Shown: positions 8,102 to 17,353, numbered from the stretch's first letter. The stretch is DNA of 64,000 nucleotides from Halorhabdus sp. BNX81 (GCF_029229925.1 NZ_CP107254.1:1550001-1614000); one strand, 5' to 3'. Notes: a model not told the origin generated them from the letters alone. Numbers and translations: made by a program.

Positions 8102-9427
8102 TTACTCGAAAACAAACGCCGCACCGGTGGGGATGCCGTTCTCCGTGGCTGCCCGATCAGCGCCGACGACGGCCGTGGTTCCGTCACCGGCGAGTGCCAG
8201 TGACCGCCCGAATCGACCGTCCGACCGGCCGTCCCCGGCGTCGAGTACCGTTCCCCGAGGCCACGATCCTCCCGACCGAGTGACGGCCTCGACAACATTC
8301 TTCCGTTCGGTACTCGGCCTGACGATGAGGGCCCTCTCGCCGTCGGCGGAGAGCGCGACGTGTGCGTTCTTCCCGGGGTTGTCCGTCTGGCCGGGTGAGA
8401 GTGTCGCCGACCGGGTCCACTCGCCGTCTACCCATTCGAAGACGGACGCCGGGCCGCCGTAGTCCCCGACGACCGCCATGGTGCCGTCACTGGAGATGCC
8501 GATCACACCGTCGCGGTACAGGAAGGTATCGTCGTCGATCGGGAGCGTCGATGCTTCGGCCCAGGACTCCTCAACGCGCTCGAAGACGGTGACCGAACCG
8601 CCCCCCTGGGAGGCGACGAAGGCTTTCGACCCATCACCTGTGAGTGCGACCGCCGATCCAACGTGGTCTGGCCCCCGCCGTTCCTCGGAGGCGAATTTCG
8701 CGGCCTGGTGCCACTCGCCGCCGGATCGCTCGAAGACGAACGCCGCTCCCGGTGTCGGGCCGATCGAGTCGTTGACGGACGCGACCACGTCGTCGACGGC
8801 CGATCCACCGGAGACCGGCGGGCCGCCGCTGGTCGTACTGAAGACGTGGTAGGGTGCGCCGGCCAGCACCGTCCCCCCGTCGGTCGAGACCGCGACGGAT
8901 TCGCCGAGCGCATTGGCAAACGCTACTGACCTGTCGGTGGCGTCATCCGCCACGTCCTCGATCAATCTCGCCTCCTGGCTCCACTCGCCGTCGACCCGTT
9001 CGAAGACGTACACCGCACCCGATGTCTGCATCTCGCGTCGCTCGTCGAACCCACACCCGACGACGGCCGTCGTGCCGTCGGCCGACAGCGCCACGCCGGC
9101 CCCGAACGAGTAGATGTCTCGCGAGGCGTCGGGAACGAGTTTTTCAGCTTGGGTCCAGGACTCATCGGCGCGTTCGAAGACGTAGACTGCGCCCGTTTCC
9201 GTTCCACTGGAGGTGTCGGCTTGATACGCACTGACCAGAATCGTCGATCCGTCCCGGGAAACGGCGACTTCGTTGCCGAACAGATCGTCCGCAGTGCCGT
9301 CATCGGGCCAAAGCGTCCGTCGGTTGCCAAAGGACTGGCCGGGGGCGGCAATGCCGCTGCAGCCAGCAACCGCCGTGAGACTGGCTGTGCCAACGAGTTT
9401 GAGGGCGGTCCGACGGCTTGGGTTCAT
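8102..9427 (-). CDS. Tat-exported lipoprotein with FG-GAP/WD-like repeats
   Basis: A 441-residue exported protein. The N-terminus has a twin-arginine motif (SRRTALK, residues 4-10) and a lipobox ending at Cys23 (AVAGC), so it should be exported folded and lipid-anchored. The rest contains about six or seven repeats of the form 'phosphate-binding-like loop / V-A-L-S-x-D-G-T / V-G / G-A-x-Y-V-F-E-R', as in bacterial and archaeal FG-GAP or beta-propeller proteins. The blades suggest a binding or adhesion role, but the ligand is unknown. A TATA-like AAAAAATAATA lies upstream (about 9450-9462). Start at the ATG at 9427 is set by the signal peptide. Confidence 0.8.
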   Translation of the reverse strand: MNPSRRTALKLVGTASLTAVAGCSGIAAPGQSFGNRRTLWPDDGTADDLFGNEVAVSRDGSTILVSAYQADTSSGTETGAVYVFERADESWTQAEKLVPDASRDIYSFGAGVALSADGTTAVVGCGFDERREMQTSGAVYVFERVDGEWSQEARLIEDVADDATDRSVAFANALGESVAVSTDGGTVLAGAPYHVFSTTSGGPPVSGGSAVDDVVASVNDSIGPTPGAAFVFERSGGEWHQAAKFASEERRGPDHVGSAVALTGDGSKAFVASQGGGSVTVFERVEESWAEASTLPIDDDTFLYRDGVIGISSDGTMAVVGDYGGPASVFEWVDGEWTRSATLSPGQTDNPGKNAHVALSADGERALIVRPSTERKNVVEAVTRSGGSWPRGTVLDAGDGRSDGRFGRSLALAGDGTTAVVGADRAATENGIPTGAAFVFE

Positions 9428-9545
9428 ATTCGGAGGCAGTATTCGCCCCGTATTATTTTTTGGGTGATACTTCCGGAAGACGGTAGCCATCTCCGTCGTG
9501 ACGGGCGCTGGGCCACGCGAACCCTCAGTGTCCGCGTTGGGGAAA

Positions 9546-11177
9546 TCAGGCGCGTTCGTCCCCGTTCGTTTCCGCTGTCGACTCTCCTGTGGCCTCCGTG
9601 GTCTCTTCGGGACCCGCATCTACTGCCTCACTCGTCTCCGCTGTCTCTTCACTCGTCTCACCTGTCCCCTCACCGGTTTCGTCCGATTCCGTAGACGCCG
9701 GTGTCCCCTCGCCCGGTGTCTCGTCACCCGACTCACTCGATCCAGCGGGCGACTGTTCGGTCCGTCCGTCGCCGTCAGCGTTCGCCGACTCGTTGGACTC
9801 GACCTCATCATTTTCGCCGGATTCACTGTCAGCGTCGGTCGATCCGTTCGGCCCCTCGGATGGATCCTCGGGTGTTTCAGCGCTCGTCTCGGCCGATCCG
9901 GTGGACGATTCCTCGGATTCGGAACTAGCATCGTCGACTGGCTGGGCGGACTCGACAGATTGGGACGCACGGACCTCGGAGATGGTGCTTGATGCGGACT
10001 CTCCCTCGCCGACGCCTTCGGCAGTGCCGGCCGCCTCCATCCGACGGATAGCGTCGGGCCGGGCGATGACGTACACCGAGTCACCGCCCGAAAGCACGCG
10101 GTCGCTGGCGGGCAGTGCCTCGATGCGATCGTCCGGGCCACCGGCGTGGATCGCGACGACGGTGGCATCGAGCGCCCCGACCGGCACCCCGGCCAGCGAA
10201 CTTCCCTCAGCGATCTCGACGACACCGAGGGTCTCGTCGGCTGCCCGGAGCAGTTCCGTGAGTTCGCGATCGGCCCGTTCCTCGACGGGGAGGGTGGCGA
10301 GTTTGTACCGCGCCTCGGCCGACAGCTTCGAGGCGTCGGCGGCGTCGATCGCAAGCGTGACGACCTCGCCGGCCGTCCCCCGGACCTCGGCGTTCAGGAG
10401 TCGGCGCTGTGGATCGCGCTCCCACACCTGGACGAGATCGCCGGCGCTGGCCGCATAGGCGGGATCGGCGCGGATCGCCATCGCCGCGCTCTCCGGGGGT
10501 AGCGTCGGCCCGATCCCCGCGGCACGACTCCCCAGTCCAAGGTGCGTGACAGTGCCGCCGTCGTCGATCTCGATATCGACGTGGCCGACGCGATAATCCT
10601 CGCGCAGACGACGGGTGAGTCGGTCGCGCAACTCCTGGACGGTGAGGCCGCGTGGAAACACGAAGGTCTTCCCTTCGAGGGTCGCCCTGGTGTCGGCGTC
10701 GACGGGATCGTACCCCGGCACGTCCTCGATTTCGTCCGGAAGGTTGACAGTGATGACCCGACCGACAGCCCGGACGACACGACTCACCGAATCGTCGAGT
10801 GCGACCTGATCGGTCCCGCCGAGCACAGTTTTCGCCAGGTGATCGCCCACGGTGATTCCGAGCAGCGCCGCGGCCGTGCCGACCGCGAGGGCGCTCACGT
10901 TGAACATCGCAGCGCGGACGGTCAGGACGGCGGCCCCACCCGTTGGACCCACGACCTGTCCGAGTGCTGTCATAGCATTGAGCAGTAGGGCGACCGCGCC
11001 AAGGGCGATGAGAACGGCCGGCGGGTTCGAGACGCGCTCACGGGCGTACCAGCGGTACGCGATCGCGACGCCGCCGGCTACCGACGCGGCGACGACAGCG
11101 AGCCCGCCGATTTCGGCGGCCGCTTCCAACACGGTGCTCGCCCTGGCGCTGATCTGCAACGGACGGGCGGGTATCAC
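9546..11177 (-). CDS. Membrane protein with RCK_C (TrkA-C) domain and long acidic tail
   Basis: A 543-residue protein paralogous to the gene just upstream. Residues ~15-125 hold three or four transmembrane helices; residues ~130-250 form a middle domain shared with the upstream protein (a conserved V-x-G-Y-D/P-P...W/F-x-F-P motif); residues ~305-385 match a TrkA-C/RCK_C ligand-binding domain; and residues ~390-543 are a disordered Ser/Thr/Glu-rich tail. It lacks a TrkA-N NAD-binding domain and a K+ pore. A role in ion or c-di-AMP-type sensing is inferred only. A GTG start at 11177 overlaps the upstream stop by four bases (GTGA), so the pair is translationally coupled. Confidence 0.75.
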   Translation of the reverse strand: MIPARPLQISARASTVLEAAAEIGGLAVVAASVAGGVAIAYRWYARERVSNPPAVLIALGAVALLLNAMTALGQVVGPTGGAAVLTVRAAMFNVSALAVGTAAALLGITVGDHLAKTVLGGTDQVALDDSVSRVVRAVGRVITVNLPDEIEDVPGYDPVDADTRATLEGKTFVFPRGLTVQELRDRLTRRLREDYRVGHVDIEIDDGGTVTHLGLGSRAAGIGPTLPPESAAMAIRADPAYAASAGDLVQVWERDPQRRLLNAEVRGTAGEVVTLAIDAADASKLSAEARYKLATLPVEERADRELTELLRAADETLGVVEIAEGSSLAGVPVGALDATVVAIHAGGPDDRIEALPASDRVLSGGDSVYVIARPDAIRRMEAAGTAEGVGEGESASSTISEVRASQSVESAQPVDDASSESEESSTGSAETSAETPEDPSEGPNGSTDADSESGENDEVESNESANADGDGRTEQSPAGSSESGDETPGEGTPASTESDETGEGTGETSEETAETSEAVDAGPEETTEATGESTAETNGDERA

Positions 11178-12412
11178 GCTACCACCGCCCCGAGACTGTC
11201 GAGTCCGTCACGCGTTCCGACGACGTACAGCTCCGTCCCTGGTTCAATCGAGCGAGTCCCCGGCGGGTCGAACTCCCACCCACTCCCGTCCCGGACGGCC
11301 AGCACGACGACGCCAAACCGGTCCCGGAGGCCGGCCGACCCGAGCGTCCCCCCCGCGAGTTCGCCGCCCGCCCGGACGGTCAGGCGGCGAAACCGCTTGC
11401 CTGCTCGCCGAAGCAACGAGATTAGCGCGTACTCCCGGCGAGTGCCCCGCGCTTCGACGATGATCGTCGCCCGGTCCGACCGGAGCAGCGCTTCGGCGTC
11501 GGTCCGACCGACAGCGACGGTTACCTGGCCGTCACCGCCGGTTGTCGTCGGTGCACGGACCGATTTGGCGGGCTGTTGCTCCGGTCCGGAAGCCGATTCC
11601 ACCGGTTGCTCCGGCGAGTCCGCCGGGCGGGGCGGGCCACTGTCGTCGTGGGAAGAGCGGGCACTCAGGACCGTCCCGCGGACCTGTGCGTCGGCCGTCG
11701 CGACCGTCACCACGTCCCCGCGGGCGAGACCGGTCGGAACCAGCGCGTCGACGGAGACGGCGCGTTTGCCTGACTCGACGCGCTTGGAAAGCCCCGAGAA
11801 CGGCGGTGCGGCCGCGACGGTCGCCCGGCCGCGCTTGTCGATCGCGACCGAGACGTCACCCAGGGCAAATTCGTTGGTGAGTCGCTCCGCGAGTCTGGTC
11901 TCCAATTCGGGCAGGTCGAGATCGGCCGGGAACGTCCACTCGCCGGCCCGTATCTCCGCCCGGAGATCGTCCGGCAGCGGGGGGTAGCCTTCCACGTCGG
12001 CCACCTCACCGGTCACCCGCACGCGGACCTCGTTGCTGCCGACGGATTCGATCAGATCGAGAGCGAGCGTCCGTTCACCGAGGGTCCGAAGCGAGAGCTT
12101 CCGCGGCATTGCCGCGCCGAGTTGGTCGCCCTTGCTGTGGGCGTACAGCACCATCATCATGATTACCAGCAGGGCGAGGAGGATCGTCGGCGCATTGGCC
12201 GACCCCGTGATCGAGGGGTCCGCAAGTGCGAGCAACCCACCGTTGACGCCAGCCAACGCGACCCCGAGGACGACCACACCGAACCCCGGCAGCGTGACAC
12301 CGGTGAGATATTTGAACAGGAACCCGAGCACCCAGGCGACCAGCGCCGGGATGATGCCGGTAAGCACGCCCAGGTAGACGCCAAAGAGCAGGGCAACTGG
12401 TAGCGATGGCAT
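11174..12412 (-). CDS. Membrane protein with RCK_C (TrkA-C) domain
   Basis: A 412-residue protein. Residues ~3-95 contain three or four transmembrane helices (VALLFGVYLGVLTGIIPAL, then FGVVVLGVALAG and LLALLVIMMMVLYA). A middle domain (~100-220) is shared with the paralogue downstream. The C-terminal ~80 residues (RAGGELAGGTLGSAGL...) look like an RCK_C domain, the ligand-binding half of K+ transport regulators. An insertion rich in Pro/Ser/Glu sits near 240-290. Start is the ATG at 12412 at the head of the first membrane helix. It is divergent from the K+ channel gene, 111 bases away, which suggests shared regulation. Confidence 0.75.
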   Translation of the reverse strand: MPSLPVALLFGVYLGVLTGIIPALVAWVLGFLFKYLTGVTLPGFGVVVLGVALAGVNGGLLALADPSITGSANAPTILLALLVIMMMVLYAHSKGDQLGAAMPRKLSLRTLGERTLALDLIESVGSNEVRVRVTGEVADVEGYPPLPDDLRAEIRAGEWTFPADLDLPELETRLAERLTNEFALGDVSVAIDKRGRATVAAAPPFSGLSKRVESGKRAVSVDALVPTGLARGDVVTVATADAQVRGTVLSARSSHDDSGPPRPADSPEQPVESASGPEQQPAKSVRAPTTTGGDGQVTVAVGRTDAEALLRSDRATIIVEARGTRREYALISLLRRAGKRFRRLTVRAGGELAGGTLGSAGLRDRFGVVVLAVRDGSGWEFDPPGTRSIEPGTELYVVGTRDGLDSLGAVVA

Positions 12413-12523
12413 GTGCGCTGATGGACGGCCCTCGCTCAAATCAGTACCGGCGATCACCCTCTCCACCTGGCATGCTCCCGCCGTCCCGGCAGACTTTACT
12501 CCCGGCCTGCGGTGTGTGCGACT

Positions 12524-13690
12524 ATGGACGAGATTCGGGATTGGTTGGGCTCAAGGCCGGCGATCTATCTGACGTCAGTCGTGGCCGTCCTGTCGGTCGC
12601 GACGGGGCTCGTACACGTCGGCTCAGCGTCGGTCTCGGGCCCTCTCGCGGAGATAATCCCGTCGACGCTTCAGCAGACTGCCGGATTTACCGGATCACTG
12701 ACCGGCTTTCTCATGTTGGCGTCGGTCTTTGGCCTTCGGCGACGACTTCGGATCGCGTGGTTCTCGACGGTTGTCCTGTTGCCGGTGACAGCTTTCCAGG
12801 GACTCGTGCAGTCCTCGGTCGTCTCGATGCCGCTGGTCGTCCTCTCGGTGCTGTCGGTCCCGACTGTCCTGTTGAGTTACCGGCGGTTCGACCGGAAGAT
12901 CGACCTCTCGCTCTCACAGCTTGCGGCACTGGCCGCGCTCGTCGGAACGATGACCTACGGCACTGTCGGCACCTATGCGTTGCGCGAGGAGTTCGCACAG
13001 GTCGAGACACTCACGGACGCGCTGTACTACACGGTCGTGACCGCGTCGACTGTCGGCTATGGCGACGTGATCCCGTCCAGTTCCGACGGCACTCGACTGT
13101 TCGCGCTGTCAGTCGTCGTTCTCGGAACGGCGTCGTTCGCGCTCGCCCTCGGCTCGCTGATCGGCCCGATGATCCAGGCCCGGTTTGCACGCGCACTCGG
13201 CACTATGACACGCACACAACTCGACCAGCTCGAGGATCACGTCCTCGTGCTGGGGTACGGCGACCTCACGGAACCGATCCTCGAAGAACTTCAGTCCGAG
13301 ACGGCCTTTATCGTCGTCACGCCCGACGACGACGCGGCAACCGCACTCGGCAATCGGGACATCAATGCGATCGTTGGCGATCCCAGCGACGACGAACCCC
13401 TTCAGCGGGCCGGCATCGATCGCGCCCGCGCGGTGCTGGTGGCAACCAACGACGACGCCCAGGATGCTCTCGCGATCCTGACCGCGAGACAACTCAATCC
13501 CGAAGCCCGGATCGTCGCCGCCGCGACTGACCGCGCAAACATCGAGAAGCTCCGGCGAGCGGGGGCCGACTCGGTCATCAGCCCGGCAGTTATCGGCGGG
13601 CATCTTCTGGTCCAGTCGGCCATGGGCGGGGACGGTATGGAATCGATCGCCGACCGACTGCTCGCGGTCAAGGACGAAAACGATCTCTGA
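12524..13690 (+). CDS. Potassium channel with TrkA-N regulatory domain
   Basis: A 388-residue K+ channel subunit. About four hydrophobic helices (residues ~12-120) precede a pore module: helix 135-155, a P-loop with the selectivity filter TVGYGD (176-181), and an inner helix (~195-220). The cytoplasmic part from ~235 is a Rossmann-type TrkA-N/RCK domain beginning HVLVLGYGDLTE and containing the VGDPSDDEPL and VLVATNDD motifs. It should gate K+ flux in response to a nucleotide or ion. The third Gly of the usual GxGxxG is replaced by Thr, so NAD binding is uncertain. Start is the ATG at 12524. Confidence 0.88.
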   Translation: MDEIRDWLGSRPAIYLTSVVAVLSVATGLVHVGSASVSGPLAEIIPSTLQQTAGFTGSLTGFLMLASVFGLRRRLRIAWFSTVVLLPVTAFQGLVQSSVVSMPLVVLSVLSVPTVLLSYRRFDRKIDLSLSQLAALAALVGTMTYGTVGTYALREEFAQVETLTDALYYTVVTASTVGYGDVIPSSSDGTRLFALSVVVLGTASFALALGSLIGPMIQARFARALGTMTRTQLDQLEDHVLVLGYGDLTEPILEELQSETAFIVVTPDDDAATALGNRDINAIVGDPSDDEPLQRAGIDRARAVLVATNDDAQDALAILTARQLNPEARIVAAATDRANIEKLRRAGADSVISPAVIGGHLLVQSAMGGDGMESIADRLLAVKDENDL

Positions 13691-13745
13691 GATACAGGGA
13701 GCCGGGACCGGCCCCAACCACGGCATTCCGATCAGTGACGGAGCG

Positions 13746-15272
13746 CTAACGGTCGTCGACGTAATTCCGATCGACGATCGCGACATCAGTCGCTACGTCT
13801 TCGAGGCGTTCGAAGGTCGGCGGCGAGACGAACCGCGAGGTCGTACTCCGGTCCTGACTTGAGCCGATGATGACCAGATCGTATCCCGGCGCGTTCTCCG
13901 TGAGAAACGACTGGAGATCCTCGGCCGCAACCCGGGTTTCGATCCGACCGGTAAACGTCTCGACGAGGTCGGCGAGCAATTCCTCGGCCTGGCGACGTTG
14001 TTGGGCTGCGGTAATACAGTGACACACGCTGACGTGACCGGTCCGTCCGGCGAGCCGCGTCGCGAAGTCGATCATGCTGTGGGCAACGCCTTTCGTCCGG
14101 ACCGGGACGAGGATTCGCTTCCAGCGGGTGCGACCCTCGTGAGACCGATGGACCAGCACGTCGATATCACCAACGAACAGCTGTTTGATCGTCGGCGACA
14201 GCCCGCCGTGGCGTTCCTGGTACGGGACGGCGATCAAGTCACAGTTTGCCTGCTTGGCAGTGCGGGAGATCGTATCTGCAGGTGAGTCACCGTCGGCGGC
14301 GACGATCACGTCACATGGTACGCCAACCTTCGTCTCGATACGGGCAGCATCGGTTTCGAGACGGTCCGCCGCGGCCGAGACGGCGTGTTTCTCCGCAATA
14401 TCGTCGAGCGTCGCTGCATCGAAATCGGCCGCTTCGAGATCATCCCGATCCGCTTGAGTCAGCGACGCATCGCCCGCGTTCGCCAGCCAGTCCGCATCGC
14501 CGCTGTAAGTCGCGTCAGTGTCGATGAGTTCGCGCTCGACGCTGGCGACCGCTTCGTCGTCGACGATGTCGAGCAGGACGACTTTGCCGGCGTCGTGGGC
14601 CCCAGCGAGTCGAGCGGCGAGCATCGCCGTCGCGTCGGCCTCCTCACAGAGCAACGGAACGAGCACGCGGTCGTCGCCGCGGATCGAATCGTAGAGCAAC
14701 TCCGCCCGGTTTTCGTAGACGCCACGACGCCAGGCAACGAAGACACCGGCGACGATCGTCGACGACACGAAGACGCTCAGGACGTACTCGATCTGTGCCG
14801 TCCCGGTGACGTGAACGAGCAGCGCCGTCGAATACGCCGATGCCTCGCGCAGGTTTAACGCCCACGTGACGGCCCCGGTCAGAAAGAGGCCAAGCGCAAC
14901 CGCCCCACCGTGAACCTGATACTGTCCCGGTGGGACCTGATACCAGTACCGGGCCGTCACGGCGAGTGCGATCCACCCACAGAGTGCGCCGGCGGTCAGC
15001 CCCCCGATGAACCGGCGTGGGGAGGACGCGGGGCTTTCCGGGTTCGTGAACAGCGAGTACGACCCGGAGGCCAGCGGCGGGAACAGCAGATACGGGAGAA
15101 TCCCGAGAAAGTTCGAGAGCCACGTCACGACACCCATCAACAGCGGGATCGCAACGAGGACCGAAAGGTGGACGAGATTCCGGGTGTGCTCGACCCAGCG
15201 GCGAAACGCGCCGGCTCGATAGCGCATGCGCCGACGCAATCTGCGGTAGGCAGCCCCCGACCGTCCACTCAT
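13746..15272 (-). CDS. HPP-family membrane protein fused to two universal stress domains
   Basis: A 508-residue protein. The N-terminal ~190 residues form an HPP-type membrane domain, recognised by the FPPLASGSYSLFTNPESP-like loop and the G-x-x-G helices. Two tandem UspA-like domains follow (about 200-350 and 360-500), each with hydrophobic strands and a DLI-A/V-x-x or GSSQ-x-R-S-x-x-x-R nucleotide-type loop (IIGSSQDRSTTSRF near 475). It may couple a membrane transport or sensing activity to ATP or stress signals; no ligand is known. It is convergent with the K+ channel gene, next to the RCK_C pair. Confidence 0.8.
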   Translation of the reverse strand: MSGRSGAAYRRLRRRMRYRAGAFRRWVEHTRNLVHLSVLVAIPLLMGVVTWLSNFLGILPYLLFPPLASGSYSLFTNPESPASSPRRFIGGLTAGALCGWIALAVTARYWYQVPPGQYQVHGGAVALGLFLTGAVTWALNLREASAYSTALLVHVTGTAQIEYVLSVFVSSTIVAGVFVAWRRGVYENRAELLYDSIRGDDRVLVPLLCEEADATAMLAARLAGAHDAGKVVLLDIVDDEAVASVERELIDTDATYSGDADWLANAGDASLTQADRDDLEAADFDAATLDDIAEKHAVSAAADRLETDAARIETKVGVPCDVIVAADGDSPADTISRTAKQANCDLIAVPYQERHGGLSPTIKQLFVGDIDVLVHRSHEGRTRWKRILVPVRTKGVAHSMIDFATRLAGRTGHVSVCHCITAAQQRRQAEELLADLVETFTGRIETRVAAEDLQSFLTENAPGYDLVIIGSSQDRSTTSRFVSPPTFERLEDVATDVAIVDRNYVDDR

Positions 15273-15332
15273 GTGACTCGGCTATTCGAGCCGTGCATGA
15301 AAACTCCCCCGATTCCGTCAGCACCGACTGGG

Positions 15333-16058
15333 TTACAGTTCCGTCACGGCCGTGAGCGCCATCTCGATCATTCGTTCGACGTTATCGTGTGCTTTCGCCG
15401 GCAGTTCGTCGTCCTCGGTTTCGCCCTTCTGGGTCCCCTCGACCAGATTCCCGTCGACGGTGCAGATCGCGCCCGAGCGAAGTCCCTTCCGACGCGCCAG
15501 CGAGAAAATCGAGGCCGCTTCCATCTCGACAGCGAGCAAGCCAGCGGCTTCCCAGTCGGTGACGGCCGAGTCGTCCTCCGCGTAAAAGGCATCGTCTGTC
15601 ACGATCGGCCCGACGTGGACCGGCTCGTCGCGTCGTCTGGCCGCCCCAACCAGCGTCGACACCACCTCGTGGTCCGGGACGGCCGGAATCGTCGCCGACT
15701 CGTAGCGTTTCGTGGTCCCTTCGTCCTTGGCCGCGCCGGTTGCGACGATCACGTCGCCGATCTCGATGTCGGACTGGAGTGCGCCGGTCGTCCCCACGCG
15801 CAGGAACGTCTCGACGCCGACGGCCGCGAGTTCCTCGATGGCAACTGCCGCCGACGGACTCCCGATCCCGGTCGAACAGATCGCCAGTTCCCGGCCCTCG
15901 TAGGTCGCGGTGACGATCCGGTATTCGCGGTTGTGCGTCACCGTTTCGACGTTCTCACAGTGGTCGGCGATGCGATCGACGCGGCCCGGATCACCGGGAA
16001 GCAACACGACGTCGGGCAGGTCGCCCTCCTCGACGAGCAAGTGCGGTTGTTTCGCCAT
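15333..16058 (-). CDS. udp: Uridine phosphorylase / nucleoside phosphorylase
   Basis: A 241-residue PNP/UDP-family enzyme that splits a nucleoside with phosphate to give ribose 1-phosphate and the free base. Visible motifs are VVLLPGDPGRVDRIA (substrate-phosphate Gly/Arg loop), STGIGSPSAAVAIEEL, RVGTTGALQ, and LAVEMEAASIFSLA (the Glu-Met-Glu ribose-binding motif). The family distinguishes uridine from purine substrates only weakly by sequence, so uridine is the most likely substrate. With deoC and the intervening DUF63 gene this gives a salvage neighbourhood. A TATA-like TTTTAGT lies ~27 bases upstream. Confidence 0.85.
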   Translation of the reverse strand: MAKQPHLLVEEGDLPDVVLLPGDPGRVDRIADHCENVETVTHNREYRIVTATYEGRELAICSTGIGSPSAAVAIEELAAVGVETFLRVGTTGALQSDIEIGDVIVATGAAKDEGTTKRYESATIPAVPDHEVVSTLVGAARRRDEPVHVGPIVTDDAFYAEDDSAVTDWEAAGLLAVEMEAASIFSLARRKGLRSGAICTVDGNLVEGTQKGETEDDELPAKAHDNVERMIEMALTAVTEL

Positions 16059-16145
16059 GCGTGTGGCTGTGATCGCGGGGACTAAAACAGTTGAGAACTG
16101 CCATCACTCCGCGCCGTCGCCCCCGTCACGACGATCGCCCCCGGA

Positions 16146-16979
16146 TTATCCCAGCGTGAACAGCACGAAGTTGTTCACCGCCGGTCCGAGCCCGACAGCC
16201 GTGATGACAACGAAAAAGAGGCTGCCGTAGGTCGGTTCCTCCTCAACGTAGTCGGCAAACGTGACGACAACGAACGTCGCGATGAGTACCTTCACGACGA
16301 GAAACAGCCATCCGGAGCCGATGTATGCGGCTGTCGGCAGCGAGCCGGCGAAATCCATGATCGCCGCCGGGATCGGCGTTCGCTCAGTCGATCCCAGGAT
16401 GTCGTAGCCGATCATCGTGATCACACCGTCGAACGTGTGGGCGAAGACGACGGCCGCGCCGGCGATCCCCGTCCGAGCGACCGCCCCAGTCCAACGGAGA
16501 CTTACCAGGAAGTACGTGACTGCCGTCACCGCAAGCGAGATTACGAACGCGAGGGTCGGCCACATCGGCGAGAACTCGACCGCCGGAGCGATCCCCTGCC
16601 AGACCATCGCGCCGAGGAAGACGATCAAGACACCGAGACCAGCCGCCCCGAGATACGTCCCGACGCGACCGAGATTGCCCGTGGCTGTCCCGAGGAGGAT
16701 CAACAGCAGCCAGACAGTCGCCACCAGGACGTAGGTCGTCACGTACACTGTCGGAGCTGAAAACAGCGGCGCGACCCACGCCGGGTACAGTCCCGGCACC
16801 TGATAGAACCCGTGTGCGATCCCCCCGATCGCCATCCACGGAAGCAACGCAACGACGTGTCGTTTCCCCACCGGCGGCTCGAACCCAAACAAAAGCAGTG
16901 TCGTCAGCAGCGCCCCCAGCCCGAGTACCACCAGATACGGCAGCCCCGGAGCGACCAGCCCGCTTGGAAGAATTGCCAT
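16146..16979 (-). CDS. DUF63 family membrane protein
   Basis: A 277-residue protein with about seven transmembrane helices, recognised as archaeal DUF63 from the VFAHTFDGVITMIGYD segment, the FAGSLP and KVLIATFVVVTF segments, and the final VVITAVGLGPAVNNFVLF segment. DUF63 has no established function. Its place between uridine phosphorylase and deoC is interesting but does not prove a role. A second DUF63 homologue begins at 63253. Start is the ATG at 16979. Confidence 0.8.
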   Translation of the reverse strand: MAILPSGLVAPGLPYLVVLGLGALLTTLLLFGFEPPVGKRHVVALLPWMAIGGIAHGFYQVPGLYPAWVAPLFSAPTVYVTTYVLVATVWLLLILLGTATGNLGRVGTYLGAAGLGVLIVFLGAMVWQGIAPAVEFSPMWPTLAFVISLAVTAVTYFLVSLRWTGAVARTGIAGAAVVFAHTFDGVITMIGYDILGSTERTPIPAAIMDFAGSLPTAAYIGSGWLFLVVKVLIATFVVVTFADYVEEEPTYGSLFFVVITAVGLGPAVNNFVLFTLG

Positions 16980-17081
16980 ATGTTGGTTTACTTAGGCATC
17001 CATGGAAAACGTTCCGGTCTTGGGAAACCGACGCTTCATTGTCGTGGATCGAGTTCGCCAGTCCGGTGTGGACCCACGACG

Positions 17082-17314
17082 GAAATGAGGGTAGTGTTCA
17101 GATAAGGGGTTGAATTGAGTGAGACTGCTCTGAAAGCCCTCGCCAGTTCCGGTCCCGCGACTCGCTGCGCGCTTCGAGCCTTTCAGGCTCTGCAGTGCTT
17201 GCATCGTCGGGGTTCCCGGAACTGACTCGCCCTTTCAGTCCACCAGGATTCGGTTGTGTAGCCGGCAAAAAGTCGCTCTTTGATCGGTGCTTATCTGAAC
17301 ACCGCCGAAATGAG
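17082..17314. mobile_element. MITE-like element with 17-bp TIRs and 8-bp target duplication
   Basis: Bases 17090-17306 (217 bp) begin GGTAGTGTTCAGATAAG and end with its near-perfect inverse, CTTATCTGAACACCGCC: 15 of 17 positions pair, including 13 consecutive ones. The element is bounded by identical 8-bp direct repeats GAAATGAG at 17082-17089 and 17307-17314, which are the target-site duplication. There is no ORF for a transposase inside, so it is a non-autonomous MITE. An 8-bp duplication and GG-starting ends fit IS6-type elements (IS1595 also makes 8-bp duplications). An internal hairpin is at 17176-17190. The element fills most of the 373-bp space between the DUF63 gene and deoC. Confidence 0.75.
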
Positions 17315-17324
17315 ACAGTTGACC

Positions 17325-17330
17325 TTTATG
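17325..17330 (+). promoter_or_regulatory. TATA box of deoC
   Basis: TTTATG sits 24-29 bases before the deoC ATG at 17354, only 10 bases after the right target duplication of the MITE. Anything upstream that once regulated deoC has therefore been displaced by the element. Confidence 0.5.
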
Positions 17331-17353
17331 TCCTCCGGGTTCCTCCCAGACGT

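Noticed and set aside
17195-17353. Upstream extension of deoC
   Set aside because: Those codons lie inside the MITE and behind the TATA box, so they are not translated as part of deoC.
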